Assembly: GCA_019636195.1 (NCBI GenBank)
Contig: JAHBYA010000003.1
Span: 124,001-188,000, forward strand
Direction: 5' to 3'
Origin: Planctomycetota bacterium
GTDB taxonomy: Bacteria; Planctomycetota; UBA8742; UBA2392
Length of the DNA stretch: 64,000 nucleotides
Shown: piece after piece, positions 42,744-51,883 of the stretch
How positions within the stretch are numbered: position 1 is the first letter of the stretch
How the letters are laid out: every line of letters begins with the position of its first letter
Program-made: the position numbers and the translations under genes
The notes under the pieces: model-generated
What the model was told of the DNA's origin: nothing
Databases searched by the model: none
What the model saw: the letters and a program-made list of their open reading frames with translations, nothing else

Positions 42744-44517
42744 GCAGCAGCGCGGCGGCCAGCAGCGCCAGCCACGGCGCAAGGTTCAGCGCGTCGCGCT
42801 CACCGTGCAGGGCCCCGTCCCGGACCCAGGCCATGGCAGCGTCGTTGTCGGCCCCGGCGGTGACTGCCAGGTCGCTCTCCTGCGCGTCAAGCAGACTGGC
42901 GCCGATTGACGGCACCGCCGTCTCCAGCCCGGATGTCCTGTAAACTCCCTCGCTCGACAAAGCAAAGCCGCCGCCGGGCGAAACACGCGTGCTGGCCCCC
43001 CCGGGCGCAGCCACGGTGAAAGCGCCCCGGTCGGCCAGGGACGGCACGCGCAGGGCATCGCGCGTTGAAAGCGCGCCGCGCGGCAGCGGGTCCAGCAGGC
43101 CGCGCACGTAGTCAAACCAGTTGGCCCAGAAGATGATGAACGACGGCTGGTCGGCAAACGTCCCCTCGCCGGGCGTCAGCGGCATGCCGATCACCAGGTC
43201 GCGCAGACCGTTGTCGCGTTCTGCCAGCGCGATCGCGGCGCCTTCGTCAACCTCAAGCGCCGGCCGCAACAGGCCGTCATAGCGTACCGGCCGCATGCGA
43301 CCGGGGATAATGGCCGGGTTGCCCGCCCCGCGCCACAAAAACGAAGGCAGCGGGCGCGCGGTTTGCGCCTGCATCACTTCGTCACCGAAGCCCCCGCGCG
43401 GCGGGTGGGAAGGCACGATGAACACAGCCGGTAACCGCGGCTGTGCGCCGGCCGAGCCTGCCCCGGCAAGCACAGCCGCGGCGCTGTCCCCGCTGCCGTC
43501 AAGTCGGATGATGCCCATGCCGCGCTCAATTGCCGCCAGTGCCCGGCGCACGGGCTCAGGCGCGCTGTCGTCGAGCTGCACCGGCAGCACGGGCAGCGTG
43601 GTCACGCGCACCCATGCGGAGTTGTCCAGCGTAAACGGGTCATCGACGCGCAGCACGCCGCGGTAAAGGCCCGGCTGTGAAACCGTGAACACGCTGGCAA
43701 TGCGGCGGCCGGGCGTGAGTGTTTCGTCGCGGGCATCGACCAGTTCAAGGCGCCCGTCGGCTTCGCGTTCAAGGGCCACGGTCACGCGCTGCGCCGCGGA
43801 CGCCCCGAACAGCTCGATTCCGAAGCTGACTTCCACCCGGCCGAGCGTGGGTTCAGTGAGGCCGGCAGACACGATCGCCACGTTCAGCGATGCGGCGCCA
43901 ACTTGAAGGAAGCGGGAGTTTTCGGCGGCGCCGGGGTCGCGGTCACTGATCACAATCACGTTGTGATCCCCGCCGGCCGCCAGTTGCTCAACCACGCGCG
44001 CCAGGCCCGCGCTGTCGGTGCCGCGGTGCGAAGGCGTCAGCCGCTCAAGGGCGGCGATGGCCACACCCGGGGGGCTGTCGGCGGGGCAAACCGGGTGGAC
44101 AGCGCCGTCGTACGACAGCACAGACACGCGTGCGGCCGCAGACTCGTCGATCGCCCGCCGCGCAAGGCTTTGGGCAGCCTTCATGCGCGACTCGGCGCCG
44201 TCCAGCGCAGCCATGCGCGCGCCGACGTCCACCACTATGGTCAACGGCACGCCGTGGCGTGTTGCGCCGGGTATGCGTGCGCCAGCCAGCGCGGCGGTCA
44301 GAAACAGCAGCGCCGCGATCATCAGAAAGAGCGAAAGCGATTTGCGCAGCATTTGAAACGGCGACGTTGATACCTGCGCCTGCACCGCGCCCTTCCACAG
44401 CACAACACTGGGCACGCGTCGGCGCACCGGCCTGTGACGCAGCATGTAAAGCAGCAGCAGCGGTGCCAGCAGTGAAGCGGCCCACAAGCCCGCCGGATTG
44501 GCAAAGAAGTCGGTCAT
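42643..44517 (-). CDS. BatA-like membrane protein with von Willebrand-type domain
   Basis: A 624-residue protein opening with the BatA-type N-terminus: FFANPAGLWAASLLAPLLLLYMLRHRP, then a second helix near 60. A VWA-like domain follows (LTIVVDVGARMAALDG, near residue 90), in which the MIDAS DxSxS reads DVGAR and is degenerate, so metal binding is doubtful. Two more domains and a C-terminal helix (APWLALLAAALLLTEWLLY) complete it. No ribosome site; TATACT (44527-44532, minus) is nine bases before the ATG. It is convergent with the transglutaminase gene and overlaps it by 101 bases. Confidence 0.85.
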   Translation of the reverse strand: MTDFFANPAGLWAASLLAPLLLLYMLRHRPVRRRVPSVVLWKGAVQAQVSTSPFQMLRKSLSLFLMIAALLFLTAALAGARIPGATRHGVPLTIVVDVGARMAALDGAESRMKAAQSLARRAIDESAAARVSVLSYDGAVHPVCPADSPPGVAIAALERLTPSHRGTDSAGLARVVEQLAAGGDHNVIVISDRDPGAAENSRFLQVGAASLNVAIVSAGLTEPTLGRVEVSFGIELFGASAAQRVTVALEREADGRLELVDARDETLTPGRRIASVFTVSQPGLYRGVLRVDDPFTLDNSAWVRVTTLPVLPVQLDDSAPEPVRRALAAIERGMGIIRLDGSGDSAAAVLAGAGSAGAQPRLPAVFIVPSHPPRGGFGDEVMQAQTARPLPSFLWRGAGNPAIIPGRMRPVRYDGLLRPALEVDEGAAIALAERDNGLRDLVIGMPLTPGEGTFADQPSFIIFWANWFDYVRGLLDPLPRGALSTRDALRVPSLADRGAFTVAAPGGASTRVSPGGGFALSSEGVYRTSGLETAVPSIGASLLDAQESDLAVTAGADNDAAMAWVRDGALHGERDALNLAPWLALLAAALLLTEWLLYRRRFPRGQQQPASPPSATPRSRAARA

Positions 44518-44600
44518 CGCGGCCCGAGTATAGGACGGTTCAGCAGGATGGAACGGACTGGATTTGCGCGCCTTGAGCCAATGGCTCGCCCGCCCGCGCA

Positions 44601-44635
44601 AAAAACAAAGCGGCGACGGCCCTGGCCGTCGCCGC
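44601..44635 (-). terminator. Strong intrinsic terminator of the STAS gene
   Basis: Twelve-bp GC-rich arms (44610-44621 and 44624-44635) and, on the minus strand, a run of Ts (TTTGTTTTTT) right after the stem. It is the clearest rho-independent terminator in the window. Confidence 0.85.
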
Positions 44636-44655
44636 ATGCTTGCGTGTGCAGCCGA

Positions 44656-45798
44656 CTACCGGCGGAAGCTCATGACAACGACCGTGCCGCCCTTGGGGTG
44701 CGGGCGCATTGCAAGGTCGGGCATGGTCTGTGCAGCCATCGGGAAGTAAGCGCGCGGGTCGCCCTGCAGGGTCGGGCCCGCGACAATGAACTTGATTTGC
44801 AGGTTCCGGCGTGCCGGCAGGAAGGCGACGGCATAGCTTTCGTAGATGCGCCCCTGGTAGCAGTTCTGGAGCACGCCTTGCAGCACCTGGTCCATTCCGC
44901 CGCGAAGCTGGTTGTAGTCAGCTTCACTGTAACCGGCACGGCGGCACATGGCGCCAAGGTAAAGGTTGAAGCCTTCGCGGCACTCGGGCGTGAACGCGAG
45001 CGTCAGCTGGCTGGTGGCCGGCGCGAGCTCAACGCCGAACTGCGGGTCCACCACAAACGCGGTGGCGCAGCTTGGGCACTTGTAGCGGCCGGTCTGGCTG
45101 ACCTTGAAGCTGGCGCCGCAGTTCGGGCATGCCACAACCTGCGGGTTGTCGCGTGACGGCGGCACCCACTGGCCTGTCCCGCCGCGTTGCTGCTGGTACT
45201 GGCCGGTACCGGGGCGCGGCACGGTGCTGGTCGGGCGGCGCGGCGGCTGGGCCGGCGGCGGCGGTGCGTACTGCTGCTGCTGCTGCGGTTGCCCGCGCGC
45301 GGGCTGGCCATAGCCGGGTTGCTGGTACTGGCCGGTGGGCGGCCGCTGCGGTTGCGCGGGCGCATGGGCCGGTGCGCGCTGTTGTGCCGGCGCGGCATGG
45401 TGCGCGGGTGCAGCCGGCGCGGCGGCAACTTCACCGCCTTTGCTGGTGGCCAGGAAGTTCACGGCCTCGTCTTCATTGGTGAAGATGCGGAAGAACGAGT
45501 TCAGGCCAAGCATGTCGAACACGACCTTGACCTTGGGGTGCACGCGGATCAGCGCAAGGCCGCCGCCCACTTTCTCAAGGTTGTCCGCGGTGGCGACAAG
45601 GCTGCCCAGGCCGGTGCTGTTCACGTACTTGATGCCCTGCATGTCGAGGACAAAGTTGGTGTAGCCGTCCTCCTGCAGTTGCTTGAGTTGCGATTCGAAC
45701 GAGATGACAGTGGTAGCGTCAATCGCGCCTTCCACGACAACCCTGGCAGTGTTTGCAAGTGCGTCGATCGGCGTTATGTCAAAGCGCAGGTCGTTCAA
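44656..45798 (-). CDS. STAS-domain / zinc-ribbon fusion, putative anti-sigma antagonist
   Basis: A 380-residue three-part protein. Residues 1-115 are a STAS domain of the RsbV/SpoIIAA type, with the phosphorylatable Ser61 in IKYVNSTGLGSLVA. Residues 120-220 are a Pro/Gln/Ala-rich linker. A zinc ribbon follows (CPNCGASFKVSQTGRYKCPSC). The C-terminal 130 residues (LTLAFTPECREGFNLYLGAMC ... MDQVLQGVLQNCYQGRIYE) recall, weakly, the core helices of RsbW-type kinases but lack a recognisable ATP-binding motif. It could regulate an alternative sigma factor or respond to phosphorylation. The start is TTG with GGAG upstream. Confidence 0.82.
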   Translation of the reverse strand: MNDLRFDITPIDALANTARVVVEGAIDATTVISFESQLKQLQEDGYTNFVLDMQGIKYVNSTGLGSLVATADNLEKVGGGLALIRVHPKVKVVFDMLGLNSFFRIFTNEDEAVNFLATSKGGEVAAAPAAPAHHAAPAQQRAPAHAPAQPQRPPTGQYQQPGYGQPARGQPQQQQQYAPPPPAQPPRRPTSTVPRPGTGQYQQQRGGTGQWVPPSRDNPQVVACPNCGASFKVSQTGRYKCPSCATAFVVDPQFGVELAPATSQLTLAFTPECREGFNLYLGAMCRRAGYSEADYNQLRGGMDQVLQGVLQNCYQGRIYESYAVAFLPARRNLQIKFIVAGPTLQGDPRAYFPMAAQTMPDLAMRPHPKGGTVVVMSFRR

Positions 45799-46174
45799 GG
45801 GTGCTCCTTCGCTGCTTCAACGTGCAAAGACGTGCAATCTCGTTCAAACGCAAGTCTTGCACACCCCAAGTCAGGGTTGGTCCCAAGTTATCTACACATA
45901 TGACCGTAAACTGTCAGGCTGTAATGGATACATCACCCATTGCATAGAGTCAACCGCAAACGATAGTTACGAAAAGTGTGGCCCGCAGATACAAGTCTGA
46001 CCCCCATTGCCCACCTGATGTCTTGAACTACAATCTTCAGTTACGGGAACAGGTTCCGTGACATTCTTTCGGGTACGGTTGCCGCAACCCATTCGGAATT
46101 GCGGCGTTAGTTTTGTCCTGACCTTGGGCGCAAATTGCGCAAAGCTCTAGGGTTGGACGCTCCTGCGGCACATC
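45799..46174. promoter_or_regulatory. 376-base divergent intergenic region
   Basis: This is the longest gene-free stretch. It is markedly more AT-rich than its flanks and separates the STAS gene (minus) from the MshEN gene (plus). It contains short palindromes: GGAACAGGTTCC (about 46047-46058), GGTTGCCGCAACC (46077-46089) and GCGCAAATTGCGC (46128-46140). No convincing open reading frame or RNA gene is visible. It probably holds both promoters and operator sites. Confidence 0.5.
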
Positions 46175-48190
46175 ATGGTCGATATTCCTGAAGACTCCGG
46201 TCAATCACCACCGCGCCGCCCCGCACCACCGCAGGGTCCAGCCGGGCAACGCCCGCCATCCAACCAGAACCGGCGGCCGCCAACCAATGAGCAGCGCCGC
46301 CCGCCGACCGGCGAAGCCAAGCAACCGCCGCCCGACCGCAAGAAGACCGGCCCCGTGAACCAGGGCGGCGCAAAGCGCCGCACCGAAATGCTCTCGCTTG
46401 AGCCGCCGCGCCGCAACAAGGGCCCGCAAGTTGTGCGCGATGCGCGCATGGACGGCTTGGCTGGCCCCAGCACGCAGTCCGCGCGCAACCGCAGCCTGAT
46501 GGGCAACATCGGGCGCGAAAAGACCAATCCTGTGCCCAAGGCCGCGCCATCGGCGAACCTGCCAAAGCCCGGGTTGCGCCGCACCGACGACGGCAAGCCG
46601 GTTGATCTGGGCGGGGCAAACAAGAAAGACATGGAAACGATGGTGGTGCGCCGCGGCGGCACGCGACGCATACCCAAGGCAGGCGGCGGCTTTCAAGGCG
46701 AGTCCGCGCCGCTGGACAGCATGGCCAGCGGGCGCAGGCCCGCCGTTGAGCCGCCCGTTGCGCCGCGCGCCGAGGGGCGCCCGCAACAGAATGTCCCGCC
46801 CCAGAACGTCCCGCCGGTCGTGAACATGCCGGTGCCGCGTGCCAACGTGCCGCGCAGCCACCAGGCGCCGCCGCCGGCGCCCAACCGGGGCAACACGCTT
46901 GCCGGCGTCAGCGCGGAAGAGCTGCTGGGCGAAGAGGGCAAGCGCATGCTGGCGGAAATGCGCCGCCGCGAGCAGGAGGCGCGCAACAACCCGCCGCCGC
47001 AACAGCAGCACGGCGGCATCTTTGTTGACCGCGACGCACCGCAACCGCCGCCCCAAGGTCAGTTGCAGCCGCGCATGCAGGACAGTTCGCGCATGGCGTT
47101 CCAGTCCGCTGAGTACGGCGCGCAACAGGACTTGCAGTCGGTACAGCCGGACGACGAGTTGCGGCCGCAGGACTTTTTGCGCGGGCCGCAGCAACAGCAG
47201 CAGGACGTAGTGCAGACGCCGATGCCGGCACAGGGCTATGCCGGCGAAGACGGCGGCTACGGCCAGTACACGGAAGAACCGCCGCCTGACGACCTGGGGT
47301 ATGAGCGCCCGGTCGATTTCGGCGACAGCGGGCGTGAGGGTACCGACAGCGAGCCGCAGGCCCGCGAGTCGATGGCCCACGACGAGATGGAGCAGCGCGC
47401 GGGCTATCTGCTGTGGCTGCAGGGCGTGATCACCCGCGAAGAAATTGAAGACGCGCTGAAAGTGAGCGAGGTCAGCGACGAAGTGCGCGAGCTGTTGTTG
47501 GACAATGCGTTCACCGACCAGGTCACGCTGTATCGCTTTCTGGCCCGGCACGAGAGCGTGTCGCCGGTTGACCTTGAGCGTGTGCGTCCCAGCAACGACG
47601 CGCTTGCGGTGCTGCGGCCGGCGATTGCACGCAGTTACCGCGTGGTGCCGATTGCGCGAGTCGGCGAAGTGCTGCTGGTTGCGGCGGCATTCCCGTTTGA
47701 CCCGCGGCGGCTGCTTGAACTGCGGCGCCTGACCGCCAGCAAGGTCAAGCTGTTTGTGGTGACCGAGCAGGAGATTGAAGACGCGCTTGCGACCTATTAT
47801 CCGCCGGCCAGCGCGGCGACTCTGCGCTCGCCCAAGCCCGGCGAGCGGAACGAGGATGCAAGCGACGAAAGCGCGATCACCGGCGAGGGCGACGCCCTTG
47901 AGCAGAGTTATGACCCGACGCTGCCCGGCTCGGACAGCGGCCTGTACGCCCCGATTGATCCCAACGCGCCGCCGCCGCCCAGCGGCATCGGCATGAGCGA
48001 GCTGGACGAAGGATTTGACGCCCAGTCCGAGACCGGCCGCCACGCGGCGGTCAGCGAGTCCGATCTTGACGAGTCAAGTATTGCCGGTGATGACGCCGCC
48101 ATCAGTGAAGTTGATGAGCTTGACCTGGGTTCGCCCCGGGGCGGCCGCCTGGAAACGGGACCGGAAGACCTTGACCCATTCAGCGAGTGA
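46175..48190 (+). CDS. Disordered protein with a GspE-N (MshEN)-type domain
   Basis: A 671-residue protein. Residues 1-400 are low complexity: Pro/Arg-rich, then Gln/Pro-rich, with no hydrophobic helix. Residues about 408-548 match the N-terminal domain of type II secretion/type IV pilus ATPases: REEIEDALKVSEVSDE, FLARHESVSPVDLERVRP, IARSYRVVPIARVGEVLLVA and TEQEIEDALATYYPP. In MshE this domain binds c-di-GMP. There is no ATPase domain after it; the C-terminal 120 residues are acidic and disordered. A c-di-GMP or pilus-linked role is inference. The lepB-like gene follows 81 bases later and has a similar disordered style. Confidence 0.8.
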   Translation: MVDIPEDSGQSPPRRPAPPQGPAGQRPPSNQNRRPPTNEQRRPPTGEAKQPPPDRKKTGPVNQGGAKRRTEMLSLEPPRRNKGPQVVRDARMDGLAGPSTQSARNRSLMGNIGREKTNPVPKAAPSANLPKPGLRRTDDGKPVDLGGANKKDMETMVVRRGGTRRIPKAGGGFQGESAPLDSMASGRRPAVEPPVAPRAEGRPQQNVPPQNVPPVVNMPVPRANVPRSHQAPPPAPNRGNTLAGVSAEELLGEEGKRMLAEMRRREQEARNNPPPQQQHGGIFVDRDAPQPPPQGQLQPRMQDSSRMAFQSAEYGAQQDLQSVQPDDELRPQDFLRGPQQQQQDVVQTPMPAQGYAGEDGGYGQYTEEPPPDDLGYERPVDFGDSGREGTDSEPQARESMAHDEMEQRAGYLLWLQGVITREEIEDALKVSEVSDEVRELLLDNAFTDQVTLYRFLARHESVSPVDLERVRPSNDALAVLRPAIARSYRVVPIARVGEVLLVAAAFPFDPRRLLELRRLTASKVKLFVVTEQEIEDALATYYPPASAATLRSPKPGERNEDASDESAITGEGDALEQSYDPTLPGSDSGLYAPIDPNAPPPPSGIGMSELDEGFDAQSETGRHAAVSESDLDESSIAGDDAAISEVDELDLGSPRGGRLETGPEDLDPFSE

Positions 48191-48271
48191 CTTCCGCGAT
48201 ACCGGGCGTGTGGTAAGCTTGGTGGGGCGTGCGCGTCCGTTGCGCGCGGGCCGGTAGCGTAAAGGATTTCC

Positions 48272-49726
48272 ATGGCGCCCGAGGAAGGCAACGAGTTCTT
48301 CGGACATCTCAACCAGCCTGCCACCCCGCGGCGCACGCGGCGGCCCAGCAGCCTTGAGAACGAGCGCCCGAACCCCGAAGACTTTCGCGACGTGCCTGAC
48401 CCGTTTGACGACGTGGTGGGCGGCGATCACCCGCTGGCGCCGGCCGGAAGCGCGGCGCCGCCCCAGCCGCAGCCGCAGAAACCCGTGAAGGGGCCGGGCC
48501 TCAGCCCGGGTTTGCCCGTGATCCATGACCGCCCGGCATCGCGCGAAGTGCCCCGCAGTGGCGTGGTGCTCACGCCCAGCGGCGTGCGCCGCGTCGACGA
48601 TCAGCCGAAGGCGCCGCCGAAGTCGCAGGTGCGCAAGGTCCAGTCCACGCCGGAAGATGCGGAAGACTTTCACGAAGAGAGCCGCCAGAAGAACGACGAA
48701 GAAGACATGAACTGGGAAGAGTACGCCGCCGGCGACTTTCCAGCGATGGCCGCCGAAGAGTTCGGGGTCAAAGTCGGCAAGACGCAAAGCGGGCGCATGG
48801 TGCCCGTCGGCATACGTGCTGACCTGACCGACGAAGCGATCAAGAACCAGAGCATCAAGGGTAAAGGAAAGGGTGGCCGCGCACCCAAGCCTGCGCCTGA
48901 GCCATCAGCGGCGCCCAAGACATTCTTGGGCAAGGTGCGCGACAGCTTTCGATTGCGCAAGGTTGACGACGACGACGATGGCGGCGCCACCAAGGGCGGC
49001 TTTGCCAAGTCCGGCAGCATGCCCAAGAAGAAGGGCAAGAAAAAGACACCGCTGGGGATGGCGGCCAGTGTGTTCACCGAAGTGTTGAAGATTCTTGCGC
49101 TGGTGCTGTTGCTGCGCGCGTATGTCGTGCAGGTCAGCCAGGTGCAGGGCCCGAGCATGGAAGGAACGCTCGTGCAGGGCGACCGCCTGGTGGTCGAGCG
49201 GGTGACGCCGTTGCTGGCAAACAACCGTGACAAGTGGTGGATCGGGTGGCTGCCCGAGTTCGTTTCGCCCACGCTCAAGCGCGGTGACATCATCGTGATC
49301 CGCAGCCCCGAAGACCCGGGCAGCGAACTGGTCAAGCGCCTGATTGCGCTGCCGGGCGACAGCATCAAGTTCGAAGACGGCAAACTGTGGCTCAAGCCAA
49401 AGGGCGCCGCGAGCTTTGAACAAGTCAAAGAAGACTACCTCGGCGCCGAGGATCTCAAGAACGATGACGGCACATACCGCAGTTACGGCTTCGGCGACCT
49501 TGGCTCACACATTTCCGAGGGCGACGAGATCCTTGTGCCCGCCAACCGCATCTTTGTGATGGGCGACAACCGTGCCCACAGCAATGACAGCCGCCGCTGG
49601 CTTGAAATTGACGTCAAGCGCAGCGACGAAGGTATCAATCGGCTGTGGGTCCACACCGGCAGCGTAGAGGGCCGCGTGATCTTCCGGATCTACCCGTTTG
49701 ATCGTGTCTGGCCGCCCGTGAAGTAG
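48272..49726 (+). CDS. lepB: Signal peptidase I with 260-residue disordered N-terminal extension
   Basis: A 484-residue type I signal peptidase. The Ser/Lys dyad is intact: Ser295 in VQGPSMEGTLVQGD and Lys355 in LVKRLIALPGDSIKFEDG; VMGDNRAHSNDSR is also present. A single transmembrane helix (about 270-290) precedes the catalytic domain, which should lie outside the cytoplasmic membrane. The first 265 residues are charged, Pro/Lys/Asp-rich and probably disordered in the cytoplasm, well beyond the usual 200-330 total length. AAAGGA precedes the ATG. It lies between the MshEN gene and a Xer recombinase gene on the same strand. Confidence 0.92.
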   Translation: MAPEEGNEFFGHLNQPATPRRTRRPSSLENERPNPEDFRDVPDPFDDVVGGDHPLAPAGSAAPPQPQPQKPVKGPGLSPGLPVIHDRPASREVPRSGVVLTPSGVRRVDDQPKAPPKSQVRKVQSTPEDAEDFHEESRQKNDEEDMNWEEYAAGDFPAMAAEEFGVKVGKTQSGRMVPVGIRADLTDEAIKNQSIKGKGKGGRAPKPAPEPSAAPKTFLGKVRDSFRLRKVDDDDDGGATKGGFAKSGSMPKKKGKKKTPLGMAASVFTEVLKILALVLLLRAYVVQVSQVQGPSMEGTLVQGDRLVVERVTPLLANNRDKWWIGWLPEFVSPTLKRGDIIVIRSPEDPGSELVKRLIALPGDSIKFEDGKLWLKPKGAASFEQVKEDYLGAEDLKNDDGTYRSYGFGDLGSHISEGDEILVPANRIFVMGDNRAHSNDSRRWLEIDVKRSDEGINRLWVHTGSVEGRVIFRIYPFDRVWPPVK

Positions 49727-49809
49727 CGCGGCTCGAATTGCAGTTCGCTTTCAAGATTAACCGCCCGCGAGACCGATCTATCCCATTGGCGCTCACGCCG
49801 GGGGACTGC

Positions 49810-50718
49810 ATGGGTGGTGGATCTTGTGAACTTCGCACGCTGCTTGAAGCGTTTCTCGACTACCTGCGCTATGAGTGCGGGCTGGCTGAGAACACGCTGC
49901 TGGCGTACCGTCGCGACCTTGAGCTGCTGCTTGAGTTCCTGTTTGCGCGCGGCGTACACGACAGCGCACAGGTACAGCCGGAACACCTGACCGCGTTTCT
50001 GGCCACGCAGCGAAGCGACAAGGCCGACCGCACCGTAGCGCGACGGGTTTCGGCGATTCGCATGTTCTTCAGGTTTGCAAGCGTGGAGCTCAAGACAGAC
50101 GTGGATCCCGCGCAGCACCTGCTGCCGCCCCGGCTGATGCAGACGCTGCCGGAGTATCTCGACGTGGAACAGGTCGATGCGCTGCTGGCCGCGCCGGTCG
50201 GCGACGATGCCATGATGCTGCGCGACCGCGCGCTGCTGCACACGCTGTATGCCACCGGCGCGCGCGTAAGCGAAGTTTGCGACCTGACGCTGAACCGACT
50301 GCACCTTGAGCAGGGCTTTCTGTCCGTGCGCGGCAAGGGCAACAAGGAACGCGTCGTGCCGATCAGTGCCCGCGCCTCCGAACAGGTGCGCCACTGGCTG
50401 ACCGGCGGCCGGCCGGCCCTGCTGAAGCGCCCCAGCGAGCACGTGTACGTCTCACGCACCGGCCGGCGGCTATCTCGCACGCGGGTCTGGGACCTGGTGA
50501 AGGAGTACGCCGCGCGCGCGGGCATCAAGCCGTCGCTGGTGCACCCGCACACGCTGCGGCACTGCTTTGCCACGCACTTGCTGGAAGGCGGCGCCGACAT
50601 CCGCAGCGTGCAGGAAATGCTGGGCCACGTCAGTATCAGTACGACGCAGATCTACACCCACGTCGATCAGAAGCGCCTGCGCTCGGTTGTGCTGAAGTTC
50701 CACCCTCGGGCAGGGTAG
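49810..50718 (+). CDS. XerC/XerD-type tyrosine recombinase
   Basis: A 302-residue site-specific recombinase with an N-terminal SAM-like DNA-binding domain and a catalytic domain carrying the R-K-H-R-H-Y residues: GARVSE, GKGNKER, HTLRHCFATHLLEGG, MLGHVSI and IYTHV. Length and order fit the dimer-resolving XerC/D recombinases acting at dif. I cannot separate XerC from XerD by eye. The ATG at 49810, with GGGGGA upstream, gives the usual length; a longer frame from 49738 is less likely. No integron cassette or phage gene is nearby, so a housekeeping role is favoured. Confidence 0.92.
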   Translation: MGGGSCELRTLLEAFLDYLRYECGLAENTLLAYRRDLELLLEFLFARGVHDSAQVQPEHLTAFLATQRSDKADRTVARRVSAIRMFFRFASVELKTDVDPAQHLLPPRLMQTLPEYLDVEQVDALLAAPVGDDAMMLRDRALLHTLYATGARVSEVCDLTLNRLHLEQGFLSVRGKGNKERVVPISARASEQVRHWLTGGRPALLKRPSEHVYVSRTGRRLSRTRVWDLVKEYAARAGIKPSLVHPHTLRHCFATHLLEGGADIRSVQEMLGHVSISTTQIYTHVDQKRLRSVVLKFHPRAG

Positions 50719-50731
50719 CGCCCGCCGACGG

Positions 50732-51262
50732 CTACACTCGCACAATGTCGATGACACAGGCGTTGTCGTCGCCCTGTGCCTGGTGCAGCTCGACCTTGAA
50801 CTGCATGCGCCCATGGAAGCGCTCAACCAGCGACTCGGCGATCCCGAGGTCGAACACGTTAGGGTAGGGGTTGTCGCACTGGACCTGGTAGTGGTCCATC
50901 CCCACTTCCACAAAGCGGTACACGCCGATCTCGCCGCCTCGGTGCGCGTTGTGATACGCAATGTCAATTGCAGCCAGTGCCGACGGCACATCGAACATCT
51001 GCTCGTCGGGAAACTCCGCCGAATACGGGATGCGCCTGCCGATTGAGTACAGCGTGTCCGCGCCCAGGTGTTCATGGATCGCGCGATACACGTCAAGCCA
51101 CGCCTGCTGCTGGTACCAGCCCTCGGGTTCCACGCGTTCAAGCCCGCACGAAGCAAGCAGCTCACGCGCGACGGCGCCGACCAGGATGCCGCCGGTGACC
51201 GCCACGACGGTGCGGCCGTCAACCTCAACCTCCGGTGAACTCGCGACAAACGCCCGGAACAT
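50732..51262 (-). CDS. Hypothetical protein downstream of TetR regulator
   Basis: A 176-residue soluble protein, beginning eight bases after the tetR-like stop codon with GGGGCAGG upstream, so it is in the same operon. Characteristic stretches are GWYQQQAWLDVYRAIHEHLG, GRRIPYSAEFP, HRGGEIGVYRFVE and CDNPYPNVFDLGI. I have an impression of a widespread uncharacterised family with this motif order but cannot name it. There is no signal peptide or membrane span. As the only gene cotranscribed with the regulator it may be its target or a ligand-sensing partner; that is inference. Confidence 0.75.
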   Translation of the reverse strand: MFRAFVASSPEVEVDGRTVVAVTGGILVGAVARELLASCGLERVEPEGWYQQQAWLDVYRAIHEHLGADTLYSIGRRIPYSAEFPDEQMFDVPSALAAIDIAYHNAHRGGEIGVYRFVEVGMDHYQVQCDNPYPNVFDLGIAESLVERFHGRMQFKVELHQAQGDDNACVIDIVRV

Positions 51263-51270
51263 GCCTGCCC

Positions 51271-51882
51271 CTAAACCTTCGCGCCAAGACCTTTCAACAC
51301 AATCGCAACAGACTCACGAACTTTCAGGCCGCCGGCTGGATTCATGGCGGCCATGGTCAATCCCTGGTGAATCGTCCCATAAGCGGAAGCAAGGACAGCC
51401 GCCGCGCCGGTCAGCGTATCGGCCTGCGCGCCCAGCAAGCCTTTGCCGGCGGCGTTGTCCAGCAGCACGCGCACCTTGAAACGAGACTCGGCGACGATCT
51501 GGCGAATGCCGCGGCCTAGCAGGTCGTTCTTGGATTTGCCGACATGCCCGAACATGTGCAGCACCACCGGCGAGTCCTCGCCCAGCGCAAGCACACGGTC
51601 TTCAAACTCCTGGCAGAAGGCAAAGATCCGCCCGATCGGGTCGGGGTCTTGCGACAACCTATGCTCGGCGTTGTCCTCGATCGTGAACAGGTAACGCACC
51701 AGGTCGCCGGCCAGTGCCTCTTTGCTGTCGAAGTAGAGGTACACGCTGCCCTTGGCAACGCCGGCGGCTTCGGCAATGTCGGCGACCGACGCGCCATCGA
51801 TGCCGTCGCGGGCAAAGATGCGCAACGCCGCCTGCAGGAGTTGGCGATATCGGGCTTCACGTTTTGGCGAGGCAAGGCGCAT
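51271..51882 (-). CDS. TetR-family transcriptional regulator
   Basis: A 203-residue regulator. The N-terminal helix-turn-helix is typical (FARDGIDGASVADIAEAAGVAKGSVYLYFDSKEAL). The ligand-binding half is helical and unassigned. It probably represses its own operon: a TGAC-N6-GTCA palindrome lies at 51884-51897, immediately before the start codon. Its ligand and other targets are unknown; ilvE lies upstream on the same strand with its own terminator-like hairpin between them. Confidence 0.9.
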   Translation of the reverse strand: MRLASPKREARYRQLLQAALRIFARDGIDGASVADIAEAAGVAKGSVYLYFDSKEALAGDLVRYLFTIEDNAEHRLSQDPDPIGRIFAFCQEFEDRVLALGEDSPVVLHMFGHVGKSKNDLLGRGIRQIVAESRFKVRVLLDNAAGKGLLGAQADTLTGAAAVLASAYGTIHQGLTMAAMNPAGGLKVRESVAIVLKGLGAKV

Positions 51883-51883
51883 C

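Noticed and set aside
46205..48043. 612-codon minus-strand open frame opposite the MshEN gene
   Set aside because: The plus strand has a clear GspE-N domain; the antisense translation is Arg/Leu/Ala low complexity.
49810..50718. Xer recombinase considered as evidence for an integron or phage island
   Set aside because: Neighbours are housekeeping genes with similar composition; no attachment sites, cassettes or phage genes are visible.
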